A DNA stretch of 28,565 nt from NCBI GenBank assembly GCA_020057015.1, contig JAGVGS010000043.1:1-28565 (forward strand), written 5' to 3'. Below, in pieces: positions 15,248 to 23,236 of this stretch (the stretch's first letter is position 1; every line of letters begins with the position of its first letter). The translations under genes were made by a program, and so were the position numbers. A model generated the notes under the pieces. It saw only the letters and a program-made list of their open reading frames with translations. It did not search any database and was not told the origin of the DNA. Source of the DNA: Candidatus Omnitrophota bacterium. GTDB taxonomy: Bacteria; Omnitrophota; Gorgyraeia; Aquiviventales; Aquiviventaceae.

Positions 15248-17356
15248 CTAGAATTTCTTTGACACGTCAACGGAGATGCCGTGCGCGTCGTAGTCGCCGG
15301 TGCCCCAGTTGGAGTTCGGTTGATAGAAATAGAAATCGTACGCCGCGCTGATGGCCGTATCCTCAGCGAACGACCAGGTGAGACCGGTCGCCAGATCCAC
15401 TTTGTCGAAGTCCGCCCCCAGGGGCAGCCCATTGAAGGAAAAGTCATCGAAATTCCGCGCCCGGGTGTGCTGCAAATTGCCGTTCAGTGCCAGCGCAGGG
15501 CTGACGGTGTAGTCGGCGCTGAAGAGCCAGGTGTTGACATCCGCATGAAAGGCCGGCGTGTTGGTATCAGTGGCGCCGTAGCGCGCCGGCGTGCTGGTCA
15601 CCGCAGCCTGACGGGAGAAAGAGCCCATCAGGACCAGGTCGCTGAGCGGCTGCAGCGCCACATCGTAGGTGTAAATATGCGACGTCGCATTGGTCTTGAC
15701 GCGCGCTTGGCTCTGGACCCACGTGCTGTAATCATCATCCCGATACTGGTAGCGAAACGAGGAGCGCAGCCATCGGGCCGGCCGATACGTGGCACGGGTG
15801 ACAAACTCATCCGTGTGCACGCTGATCCCATCAAGAAACGCCGAGCGAATACTCCCGCTGGTTTCCCGCTGGTCATCGTAATCCTGATTGTTCACCCGCC
15901 GTTTGACCTGCGCCGTCAGGTTGAAGAACGACCACGGCGCGACGTTCGTGCCCAGCGTCCAGGTCCCGCGCCGCACATCAGTCACCGTCTCCCGGTTGAA
16001 CACGGCGCCGCTGTTGTTGGAGTCGGCTCCAGCGGTGGTATCGGGGCCGTCCACCCTTGTTAAATCCTCACGCAGCAGCAGCCGCCCCTGCTCCAGCTCC
16101 AGCTCGGTATACAGCGCCGTCCGCGGAATGCCGGTGAATCGCACCGACAAGGCCTCACCCCAGCGCTTGGCCTTGGTATCGGTGTTGTTGACATCAGAGC
16201 CGTCAATGATACCGTTGGGGGTGGCGGAAGTCAGGGCGCCCGTGCTGGTGTTCGTCGTATGGAAATCACTATTGTAAATAGAATTGCTCTGTTTCTTGAT
16301 GATCTCTGACTTAAGCCGCGTCGTGAGGCTCAGCGCCGGCATCAGTTGCGTCATCATGCTGTTGACCCAGGCGTGCGCGTCATAGTCAATATCCGCCCGG
16401 TTGTTCGGTTTTTGCTCAGGGAACGCGTAGCTGAACAAAGCGCCGGTCAAGCCGTTGTACTCGCTGAGGGATTCGAACTCCCGATTGTTCATGTGGTTGA
16501 ATTGATAGCCGGAGGAGAAGAAGACCTTATCCTCCTTGAACCCGCGCTGCGCCTTGAGCGTAGTGGTCATCAAATTTGTTTCCGGGGCCAGGTCTTGCCG
16601 GCGAATCTTATCATCCCCTGAGCCATGCGTGGTGGACAGATCCAGCTCCTGCCGGAGCGCCTCGGATCGGCCACGCTCCCAACGCTGCTCGCCGCTTAAG
16701 GCAAAGCCGGCAATCTCATCGGTAGCCGTTAGCCCGAAGACATCCACGATTTCGTCGATCTCCAGCCACGTCGGGGTAATGTTGCGCGTGAAATTGGCGG
16801 TGGCCTCTTCGGCCTCGCCCCAGCTGAGCTTGCTCTTGAGCCCATCTTTGTATTCCCGTTCGTACAGAAACGTCAGCTCAGGCAGATTTTCCAGGGTCAG
16901 CCCGGTTTCGAGTTCAAACTTGCCGATATCCAGCCGCAAGTCCCGGTCGGTCTCCGGCGCTCCCAAATCAGGGAAAAAGAGGCGAAATGTGCCGCCGTTG
17001 CCATCGTAATACTTGCGAAACTCCTGAAACCCCAGCTCGAAGAAGCCTAAGTCCGCCTTCTTCAATTCGATCTCGGTGCCGAGATCATTCTGATCGATCA
17101 AGGCGTGGCTGGCGGCCTCAAACTCGACGCCGTTGGCAAACGTATGGTGGGCTAAGAACTCCTTGAGGCCTCCGGAGTAGCCTTCTTTCGTCCAGTGGTG
17201 TTCGCGGAACCTTCCGCTGTCGCCGTCCACGAAAATGTATTTGACGGGAGCGACGGTCACGGAAATCTCTGGCGACTCCGATGCCTCGCTGACAGACCCT
17301 GTCCACGCCCCCATCGCCACCGCGAGGATGACCCCCCAGGCCACGATGCTCCGCAT
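15248..17356 (-). CDS. MtrB/PioB-like outer-membrane beta-barrel of a porin-cytochrome conduit
   Basis: 702 residues from the ATG at 17356, preceded by a very strong GGAGGGAGGG; the open frame upstream of this Met overlaps the cytochrome gene and is not used. After a signal peptide (about 1-26) the protein alternates polar and aromatic residues, with many acidic or Asn-rich loops, and ends in Phe (SVDVSKKF), the usual outer-membrane barrel end. It contains no cysteine, so it lacks the N-terminal CXXC of Shewanella MtrB. The family call rests on size, barrel character and the adjoining DmsE/MtrA-like cytochrome (13 bases upstream), the usual pair that carries electrons across the outer membrane. 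Another large barrel family is possible. No cell-surface decahaem (MtrC/OmcA type) gene follows. Confidence 0.75.
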   Translation of the reverse strand: MRSIVAWGVILAVAMGAWTGSVSEASESPEISVTVAPVKYIFVDGDSGRFREHHWTKEGYSGGLKEFLAHHTFANGVEFEAASHALIDQNDLGTEIELKKADLGFFELGFQEFRKYYDGNGGTFRLFFPDLGAPETDRDLRLDIGKFELETGLTLENLPELTFLYEREYKDGLKSKLSWGEAEEATANFTRNITPTWLEIDEIVDVFGLTATDEIAGFALSGEQRWERGRSEALRQELDLSTTHGSGDDKIRRQDLAPETNLMTTTLKAQRGFKEDKVFFSSGYQFNHMNNREFESLSEYNGLTGALFSYAFPEQKPNNRADIDYDAHAWVNSMMTQLMPALSLTTRLKSEIIKKQSNSIYNSDFHTTNTSTGALTSATPNGIIDGSDVNNTDTKAKRWGEALSVRFTGIPRTALYTELELEQGRLLLREDLTRVDGPDTTAGADSNNSGAVFNRETVTDVRRGTWTLGTNVAPWSFFNLTAQVKRRVNNQDYDDQRETSGSIRSAFLDGISVHTDEFVTRATYRPARWLRSSFRYQYRDDDYSTWVQSQARVKTNATSHIYTYDVALQPLSDLVLMGSFSRQAAVTSTPARYGATDTNTPAFHADVNTWLFSADYTVSPALALNGNLQHTRARNFDDFSFNGLPLGADFDKVDLATGLTWSFAEDTAISAAYDFYFYQPNSNWGTGDYDAHGISVDVSKKF

Positions 17357-17369
17357 CCGCCCTCCCTCC

Positions 17370-18473
17370 TTAGTAGCGTAGGTGGTCATCGAAGTTCGAT
17401 CCATGTGGTGCCGTGTGGCAGCCGGCGCTGAAACAGGTGCCTTCTCTGAAGGACGTGCTATGGTTGCGGTCGCCGATACTTGGAAAATTGGTCTGCGTAT
17501 GGCAGCGGAAACACAGGTTGCTATCCCGCACCAGGAGCATCGCCTGGTGGATCGACCCGTGGACCTTATGGCAGGAGGTGCAGCCTTCGCGCAGCGCCTC
17601 ATGCTCATAGACGAAGGGTCCACGCTGTTCTTTGTGGCACTTGAAGCACGCCTCGTTAATGCCCTGCAGCGTCGTCGCAGACCAGGGCTTCACTTCTTCG
17701 CCGTGCGCATTGTGGCAGTCGCCGCAGCTCATCTTGCCTTCCATCACCGGATGGCGGTACGGCAACCTAAACTCCGCTTTCTTATCCAAATGACACTCGA
17801 AACAGGTGCTGGGGTCTTTGTTTGGGTTAATGAGGCCGCCCACACCCTTGCCGCCGCCGGCCTCCACGTGCAGGCTGCCTGGGCCATGGCAGGTTTCGCA
17901 GCCTTGCGCGCCCACGTCCTTGCTGTCGCCCGGCACGGCGATGCGCGCATGGGTGGAGTGCTGGAATTCCTTGGCTTGCTTGGTGTGGCACGCCGCGCAG
18001 GTTTCGGTGCCCACATAGTCAGCCGGCGCCGTCTTTTCAGCAGACGTTTCAGCAGGCGTCACCTCGGCTGCAGGCTCTGTCGCCTTTTCCTGCGCCCAGG
18101 CCTCGGGGGTGGTCAACGCCTCGAGGGTGGCGCGAAGGCCCTGGCGCACCTTCGGCACCAGGCCGGAAGAGCCGCCTGGGGCCTGCCCCTCCTCGGCCTC
18201 TTGCTGTTCAAGAGCCCGGTAGTCCTCTTCGGTAAGCTTCTTCGCATCACCAGGGGCCTTCAGCTTCTGCAAGGCAAGCCCGTAGGCGTTTAGATCCCCT
18301 TTTTTGCCTACCGCGCCCTCATGACAGACTTTGCAGGAGTAGGCCTTGGCGTCCTGGCCTGGATAGGCCTGTTTGTAACTCTTCAGATCGTCTATCGTCG
18401 CCCCAACCGGTGCGACGGGCAGCCAGAACCCGCACAGGCACAGCAATCCGATCAGCATCCATCGCCGTGACAT
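17370..18473 (-). CDS. DmsE/MtrA-like periplasmic multihaem cytochrome with an extra N-terminal monohaem domain
   Basis: 367 residues from the ATG at 18473, with AGGAGG 10 bases upstream; an in-frame ATG at 18515 is less likely. After a signal peptide comes a monohaem domain (CKVCH, 47-51), almost a copy of the small cytochrome at 2423-2779. A Glu/Ala/Thr-rich linker (about 90-150) follows, then a DmsE-like domain from residue 159: CAACH, CETCH, CFECH, CGDCH, CFKCH, CTSCH, CFRCH and a final CX4CH (CFSAGCH). That gives nine haems in all, eight in the conduit domain, against ten in MtrA or DmsE. GAQGCETCHGPGSLHVEAGG and the closing HTAPHGSNF are family hallmarks. It would plug the adjoining barrel and link it to periplasmic carriers. 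Confidence 0.87.
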   Translation of the reverse strand: MSRRWMLIGLLCLCGFWLPVAPVGATIDDLKSYKQAYPGQDAKAYSCKVCHEGAVGKKGDLNAYGLALQKLKAPGDAKKLTEEDYRALEQQEAEEGQAPGGSSGLVPKVRQGLRATLEALTTPEAWAQEKATEPAAEVTPAETSAEKTAPADYVGTETCAACHTKQAKEFQHSTHARIAVPGDSKDVGAQGCETCHGPGSLHVEAGGGKGVGGLINPNKDPSTCFECHLDKKAEFRLPYRHPVMEGKMSCGDCHNAHGEEVKPWSATTLQGINEACFKCHKEQRGPFVYEHEALREGCTSCHKVHGSIHQAMLLVRDSNLCFRCHTQTNFPSIGDRNHSTSFREGTCFSAGCHTAPHGSNFDDHLRY

Positions 18474-18562
18474 CAACTGAGTTCCTCCTGTGAGTTCGAG
18501 CATCGCCAGCCGCACAATAGCTTACCGGCCCTGCCTGGCCGTCGTGTCATTTACTTCAGCGC

Positions 18563-18568
18563 ATTATA
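18563..18568 (-). promoter_or_regulatory. Consensus -10 element (TATAAT) for the conduit operon
   Basis: A perfect TATAAT on the minus strand lies ~95 bases upstream of the DmsE-like start, inside a notably AT-rich 225-base gap. No good -35 lies 16-18 bases upstream, which fits activator dependence. The CRP/FNR-type box at 18640-18651 is centred about 90 bases from the expected start of transcription, near a class I activator position. Confidence 0.45.
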
Positions 18569-18639
18569 AGCTAGGTACTTTTGTTACACTAGATATAAGA
18601 TATTGTTTGAGTTTAGTGGAACCGCTCTACGGAAGTATA

Positions 18640-18651
18640 TGATTTATATCA
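18640..18651. promoter_or_regulatory. CRP/FNR-type box upstream of the DmsE-like/MtrB-like operon
   Basis: TGAT-TTAT-ATCA, flanked as ATGAT ... ATCAT (18639-18652), in the gap between the NnrS-barrel stop (18699) and the DmsE-like start (18473). It shares an extended TATATGATTT left side with the box at 26179-26190. It would suit an oxygen- or NO-sensing CRP/FNR-family activator. Confidence 0.5.
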
Positions 18652-18698
18652 TGGAAGCCTTTCGAGGCCTTCCAGAAAGCCGGACCTGTCTGGCTCAC

Positions 18699-21266
18699 CT
18701 AAAAGCTCAGCATGGATTGCACGTACGCGTAGTGCGCATTCTCATCCGCGCCAGAGTCGCGGGCAAACGCACCGGCATGGAAATAGGCATACGCCGCCGC
18801 GAGCTGCAGATGCGGGCTCAGTGCCCACGTGGCCATGAGATCGGTCTCCTGGCCGAGGGTGCGGCTGGCGTTAGCCGCCGCAGCGCGGAAGACGCCTTGG
18901 CTCGAATTAAACCACGCACTCTTGTTCGAGTCGAGGAAGAACCAGTGGTACTTGCCGGTGAGCTTCACGCGCTGGTGGGGGGTGGCACTCGCATTCAGCT
19001 CGAGGTGGTCGAGGTTGCGCAGGCTGGTGAAATCGATTTCGCCGTACGGCGTGTGGTTGGTCGGATACGGCGCGGTAAATGTGCCGAAGCGCCCGTCGCT
19101 CGTGTCGTCATCGCCAGAGCCGTGGTTGTACTCCATCCCCAGCCGCGGCTTCCACGGACACGTCCCCCACGTATAGCCCAGCTCCTGATGCCATGCCCAG
19201 GCGCGGATGACATTGTGCGCGCGCGAGCCGGTCTGCCAAGCCCCTTCTAGGCCATAATCCAGCGCGTGCCAAGCACCCTTCACGCGATTGCCCAGCGTGT
19301 ATTCCTTGAGCTGACCCCGCTGCCCGGACCGTTCGCCCACCAGCTCATTGTCGCGATCGTGGCGGATCAATAAGAACGCATCAATCGTATGCCGAGGCAG
19401 CCGCGCCATCGAGGTATACCAGCCGTAGAAATTCTCCCCATGGTCGGCCGCATCCGGCCGCACACGATTGACAGGCACCACCTGCGCGAACCAGAGATCG
19501 GTGGTCCAGTCCTTCGCATGCAGGAAGCGCAGCTTGACCGCGTCGAACACCCGTCCGGTGTTCGTGAAGTTGCCTGCCCCCACAAAGCGCTGGTCCCCGT
19601 AGGCCAGCTCCTGGCGTCCGAGGGTCAGGCGCAGCGGGGCGGCCTTCCAGGGGCTGGCCAGCTCAGCGTAGAGCTGATGCAGGTCCAGCTGATTCACCGC
19701 CGCACTGGTGCGATTGACCGCACTTGCGGCAAAACTCTCTGAATCCTGGCCCTGAACAAACACTTTCAGGCCCGGCTCGACCTGCAGGGCTGCCTGCAGC
19801 CTAGTGCGCAAGAGGTGTACCGCGTCGTCCTCGTAGGCCGCGTCATTCAGATTAAGGTTATCCCGCCATTCCAGGCGATAGCGAAACTCGCCGCCCACCT
19901 TCAGTGTGGCACGGGAGCCCAGCGCCATAGGGTGTCCTAGTTGATCCAACGCCGCATCGAAAGCCGAGGGGGCCTTTGCGGCTGCCTCATCGCTCCAGCC
20001 TGCCGGCGCGCTGAAGGCCCAGCCCACGAGCAGCAGCGCGGCCGTGCGCAAGACGCGCGCCTTGGCTTGGGCATGGTGCTGCTCCAGCGTCTTAGCAGAG
20101 GCCGTGCGCAGCCAATACGGCCGCAGCCACAGCAGCCACAAGACGCCGGCCGCCATCCACGCCGCCGCGGCGATGGCCACGATGGGAAAAAACGCCTGCG
20201 GCAGCCAGTCTGCGCTAGCGCGCAGTGCGGCCGCGGCTGCCACCAGCCCGCCCACCACACGCAGCGGCATTGACCGGCCTCGCAGGGTCAGCGCCTCACC
20301 GGCATGGCTGAACACCACCATCGTGCCCACCGCAAAGATCATGAGGCTGTACCCTCCCAGAAACGCCAGATGCAGCATCGCCACGCGCACGCCTGGCAGC
20401 CACGCTGCCCCAGCATACCCCAGCGGCAGCATCCATAATGATACGCGCAAGAGCCGCGCGTACATATCCGGCACGGTCGCGGGCCGATGAAACTGCGTGG
20501 TCCACGCCAGCACCATGGTCACGACGAGGGCCCGCAGCGCATAGCCAGCCTGCAGCCACCCACCCCCCTCTAAGAGGAAGCTGAGCAACAGCAGCAGTGC
20601 CCCTGCCGCGTGGGCCTGCACCCGACGCTGCCGCAGGCGATGAGCCTTCACCGGATCGATGCCCGTCACCGCGACCGCGACAAAGCCCCGGCCCAGCAGG
20701 CGCGGGGCCATGAAGCCAGAGACCCCCACGACGATCGCCAAGAGAAAGCCTTGTTGCGCCAGCGGACGGGCCAGCGCCAGCACGCCCACCGGCAGCCATT
20801 GCAGTTGGCCACCAATCAACAGCGCGTGGCCCAGCAGGCCAAACAGCAACGCAAACGGAATCCATACGAATTCGATCGGCGGGGTGACTGCGGCGCGTCG
20901 CCATGCCAAGCGCCGCCCGGCAAACACCGCCAGGGCCAGCAGCCAGGCAATAGCGCAGCACTCTGCCGCCACCCAAGCTCCACGCGCCGCGCACAGGGGC
21001 TGGGCCATGAGGAGGCTGAGAAACAGGAGTACTTCGGCGCTCGTGGCGGCAGGAGTAGAGGTAAAGCGCGGCAGGGCGGTCAACAAGAAGCCCACGATAA
21101 AGCTGGGCAAAAACGCCCCGGTCTGAATAGCAGCGTGGAAGAATCCTGAATAGCCCTCGCTCCAGCCGGCTGCATAGGCCAGCCAGTGCCCGGCGCCCAG
21201 GATGCCGAATCCTACGCCGAGCGGAAAAAAGAGCCGGTAGGGCTCACGACGCAGGAGTGTCCACAT
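18699..21266 (-). CDS. NnrS-like membrane protein fused in frame to an alginate-export-type outer-membrane barrel
   Basis: 855 residues from the ATG at 21266, which overlaps the nrfA end by 23 bases. Residues 1-~395 look like NnrS: about twelve helices, an EPYRLFFPLG start, FHAAIQTGAFLPSFIVGFLLTALPRF and HLAFLGGYSLMIFAVGTMVVFSHAG. NnrS is a haem/copper inner-membrane protein linked to NO stress. A basic linker leads to a hydrophobic, signal-peptide-like stretch (about 403-422). From ~425 to the end is an alginate_export-like barrel with LGRQELAYGDQR, YPTNHTPYGEIDFTS and a terminal Phe. No stop separates the two parts. A TTG at 20051-20049 (codon 406), with AAGG 8 bases upstream, could start the barrel on its own. 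Either a polyprotein cut by signal peptidase or internal initiation is possible; the barrel may be a nitrite/nitrate porin. Confidence 0.8.
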   Translation of the reverse strand: MWTLLRREPYRLFFPLGVGFGILGAGHWLAYAAGWSEGYSGFFHAAIQTGAFLPSFIVGFLLTALPRFTSTPAATSAEVLLFLSLLMAQPLCAARGAWVAAECCAIAWLLALAVFAGRRLAWRRAAVTPPIEFVWIPFALLFGLLGHALLIGGQLQWLPVGVLALARPLAQQGFLLAIVVGVSGFMAPRLLGRGFVAVAVTGIDPVKAHRLRQRRVQAHAAGALLLLLSFLLEGGGWLQAGYALRALVVTMVLAWTTQFHRPATVPDMYARLLRVSLWMLPLGYAGAAWLPGVRVAMLHLAFLGGYSLMIFAVGTMVVFSHAGEALTLRGRSMPLRVVGGLVAAAAALRASADWLPQAFFPIVAIAAAAWMAAGVLWLLWLRPYWLRTASAKTLEQHHAQAKARVLRTAALLLVGWAFSAPAGWSDEAAAKAPSAFDAALDQLGHPMALGSRATLKVGGEFRYRLEWRDNLNLNDAAYEDDAVHLLRTRLQAALQVEPGLKVFVQGQDSESFAASAVNRTSAAVNQLDLHQLYAELASPWKAAPLRLTLGRQELAYGDQRFVGAGNFTNTGRVFDAVKLRFLHAKDWTTDLWFAQVVPVNRVRPDAADHGENFYGWYTSMARLPRHTIDAFLLIRHDRDNELVGERSGQRGQLKEYTLGNRVKGAWHALDYGLEGAWQTGSRAHNVIRAWAWHQELGYTWGTCPWKPRLGMEYNHGSGDDDTSDGRFGTFTAPYPTNHTPYGEIDFTSLRNLDHLELNASATPHQRVKLTGKYHWFFLDSNKSAWFNSSQGVFRAAAANASRTLGQETDLMATWALSPHLQLAAAYAYFHAGAFARDSGADENAHYAYVQSMLSF

Positions 21267-22641
21267 GCGGCGGCTCCTGCGCGGTGGAAGGCGGCGCGTG
21301 CGCGGCGTGGTCCGGCAAGTGCTGCAGGCGGACTGTTTCCGCGGCCAAGACGCCCTGGCGCGCAAAGTCGATGGCTTCTGCGAGAATACGCGCGGTCTCG
21401 CCCGGCGCATGGAAGCCCATCGAGTTCTCTGCCGAGACAAAGTCCAGCCGCCACTGCGCTTTGCGCTGCAATTGCCGCGCAGGCTCCAATCCGGCGTCTT
21501 CCACTCCCGCGGCCTGCGCCGCCACGAGCGCATCCAGGAGATTCTCCAGCGCATCCTCGGCCCGGCTGATCAACTCCGCCGTGCGGCTCTGGATCTGCTC
21601 CGCGCGCGCGAGCATTTCCTGCTCCGGGAAATGATGGCACGTGAGGCAGGCGCGCGAGACGTTAAGCAGCGGGCTGCGGATGTGATGATCCGTCACCTTC
21701 ATCGAGCCTTCGCGCTTGTAGGGCATATGGCAATCGGCGCACGCGACCCCGCTGCGCGCGTGGATACCCTGGCTCCAGGTCTCAAACTCCGGATGCTGGG
21801 CCTTGAGCACCTTCGCCCCGGTCTCAGCATGCGTCCAGTCGCTGAAGCCTTGCTCATCATAGTACGCCTCGATCTGTTCCATCTTGAGGCCCTTGTGCCA
21901 GGGGTAGGTCAGCATCTTTTCCTTGCCCTTGAAGTAGTACTCGACGTGGCACTGGCCGCAGACGAACGTGCGCATCTCCTGATGGGTCGCCATCGTGTTG
22001 GGGTCGTAGTCCGCAATCCCCTCGGCGGCCTTCACCAGCTTGATGCCGTTCAAGAATCCCGGCCGGGTCACGCGCAACTTCATCGTCGAGGGGTCGTGGC
22101 AGTCCACGCAGGCAATCGGGTGCGTCACATGCTGCCAGGCTTCTTCAATCGGCATGGCATTCATCTTCGCGAAACCGGCTTGTATATCGCCATCCCCCAG
22201 GGTTTCATACACGTGCTTCAGGCCGCCGGCGTGGCACTGTAAACACGCCCCAGGCTGCTTGAACTGCTGCGTGCGCAGGGTCTCCTTTTGGTCTGTCAGC
22301 GAATATGCATGGCCCCGCTCTTCCCGGTAGTCCACGCCGAAGGCGTACCCGGCGAAGATGCGCTTCCAGAGCGGGTTGGCGTCGATCTTGGAGAGGTTCT
22401 CGCTGCCGCCATAGCGCGTGCGCTCGATATCCACGGTGCGCTTATAGCCGTCGTATTCGCGCGGGAAATTCTTTCCCCATTCGGCCGGATCGGTAGTGGC
22501 TTCGGTGAGGTCCACCAGCTTCACGTAGCGCTGCTTGGCCTCGGCTTTGCGCTCCTGGATGTTCGTGAGCAGGGCGGCCAGCGCCCAGGCCGAGAGCCCG
22601 GCCGCCAGCAGGACCAAGACATACCACGGTCGCACGCGCAT
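21244..22641 (-). CDS. nrfA: Ammonia-forming cytochrome c nitrite reductase NrfA, CXXCH type
   Basis: 465 residues from the ATG at 22641 (GGAG 10 bases upstream). It reduces nitrite to ammonium with six electrons in the periplasm. A signal-anchor-like helix (about 5-25) comes first. Five CXXCH motifs are present: CLQCH, CVDCH, CGQCH, CADCH and CLTCH. CGQCHVEYYF, FSDWTHAETGA, LKAQHPEFETW and CADCHMPYKR match NrfA, including the active-site Tyr (in VEYYF), His (in AQHPEFE) and an Arg after CVDCHDP. In most NrfA the first, catalytic haem is bound by CXXCK; here it is CLQCH, so His would be the ligand, as reported for some lineages such as Campylobacter. The C-terminal tail is His/Pro-rich. It follows nrfH by 19 bases. 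Confidence 0.93.
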   Translation of the reverse strand: MRVRPWYVLVLLAAGLSAWALAALLTNIQERKAEAKQRYVKLVDLTEATTDPAEWGKNFPREYDGYKRTVDIERTRYGGSENLSKIDANPLWKRIFAGYAFGVDYREERGHAYSLTDQKETLRTQQFKQPGACLQCHAGGLKHVYETLGDGDIQAGFAKMNAMPIEEAWQHVTHPIACVDCHDPSTMKLRVTRPGFLNGIKLVKAAEGIADYDPNTMATHQEMRTFVCGQCHVEYYFKGKEKMLTYPWHKGLKMEQIEAYYDEQGFSDWTHAETGAKVLKAQHPEFETWSQGIHARSGVACADCHMPYKREGSMKVTDHHIRSPLLNVSRACLTCHHFPEQEMLARAEQIQSRTAELISRAEDALENLLDALVAAQAAGVEDAGLEPARQLQRKAQWRLDFVSAENSMGFHAPGETARILAEAIDFARQGVLAAETVRLQHLPDHAAHAPPSTAQEPPHVDTPAS

Positions 22642-22660
22642 TACACAAGGTCTCCTTGGC

Positions 22661-23125
22661 TTACCGCAAGGCCATGTGCCCGACCCAGCGGTGGCATTCG
22701 GTGCAGCGCAGCTCGCCGCGCCGCGCCTCGCGATGATCCACAATATCCTGCACCAGCGCGCCGTGGCACTCCAGGCAATTCTGCTGCAGCTTGCGCAAGT
22801 TTACCGGCCGGATGCGGATGGGCTCGGCAAAATTCTGGAGGGTGAACTTGGCTGAGTGATGGTAGCCGTTGTCGAGCTTGGTGAGGTATTTCGGGAGAAG
22901 CGCATGCGGGACGTGGCAGTCGTTGCAGGTGGCCACGGCGTGGTGGCTGCTGCCGACCCAGGACTCAACATGCTCGCGCATGACGTGACAGTTCATGCAG
23001 GCAGCAGGATCGTTGCTGAGATACGAGAGCCCCTCGGCGTAACGAAACGTATAGAGTCCCAAGCCTAGCGAGAGGCCTGCCACCAAGAGCCCTGCCGCGA
23101 TCAGCCATCGCTCCCTCGACGCCAT
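22661..23125 (-). CDS. nrfH: Cytochrome c nitrite reductase tetrahaem membrane subunit NrfH
   Basis: 154 residues from the ATG at 23125; a GTG lies directly upstream. AAGG precedes the start. One N-terminal helix (about residues 7-28) anchors a periplasmic domain with four haem motifs: CMNCHVM, CNDCH, CLECH and CTECH. The first, CxxCHxM, is the NapC/NrfH hallmark in which a nearby Met ligates haem 1 next to the quinol site. WVGSSHHAVATCNDCHVPH is also typical. NrfH oxidises menaquinol and feeds NrfA, forming the NrfHA complex. Length is normal for the family. It starts the nrfH-nrfA-nnrS/barrel run. I see no clear TGAT-N4-ATCA box in the 110 bases upstream. Confidence 0.95.
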   Translation of the reverse strand: MASRERWLIAAGLLVAGLSLGLGLYTFRYAEGLSYLSNDPAACMNCHVMREHVESWVGSSHHAVATCNDCHVPHALLPKYLTKLDNGYHHSAKFTLQNFAEPIRIRPVNLRKLQQNCLECHGALVQDIVDHREARRGELRCTECHRWVGHMALR

Positions 23126-23170
23126 CACCCTTCAGTCGGGGCCGATGGCACGTCGCGGTCAAACGGCCAA

Positions 23171-23195
23171 GCGCCTTCGCTCGTTGTGAAGGCGC
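23171..23195 (-). terminator. Hairpin between fabB and nrfH, possible terminator
   Basis: GCGCCTTC (23171-23178) and GAAGGCGC (23188-23195) form a perfect 8-bp stem with a 9-base loop, 42 bases past the fabB stop. The minus-strand RNA continues UUGGCCGUUUG, without a real U-tract, so termination may be partial. The rest of the 111-base gap holds a GGGTGTCCT direct repeat and the nrfH ribosome binding site. Confidence 0.4.
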
Positions 23196-23236
23196 ACTCC
23201 TGTTCAAAACACGGGGTGTCCTTCGGGAGGGTGTCC

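Noticed and set aside
18699..21266. Two separate genes with an unseen stop between NnrS and the barrel
   Set aside because: The frame is continuous with no stop; I kept one ORF and noted the possible internal TTG start instead of splitting it.
21265..22242. Plus-strand open frame of 325 codons opposite nrfA
   Set aside because: Antisense to nrfA with its clear haem and active-site motifs; composition is typical of a shadow frame.
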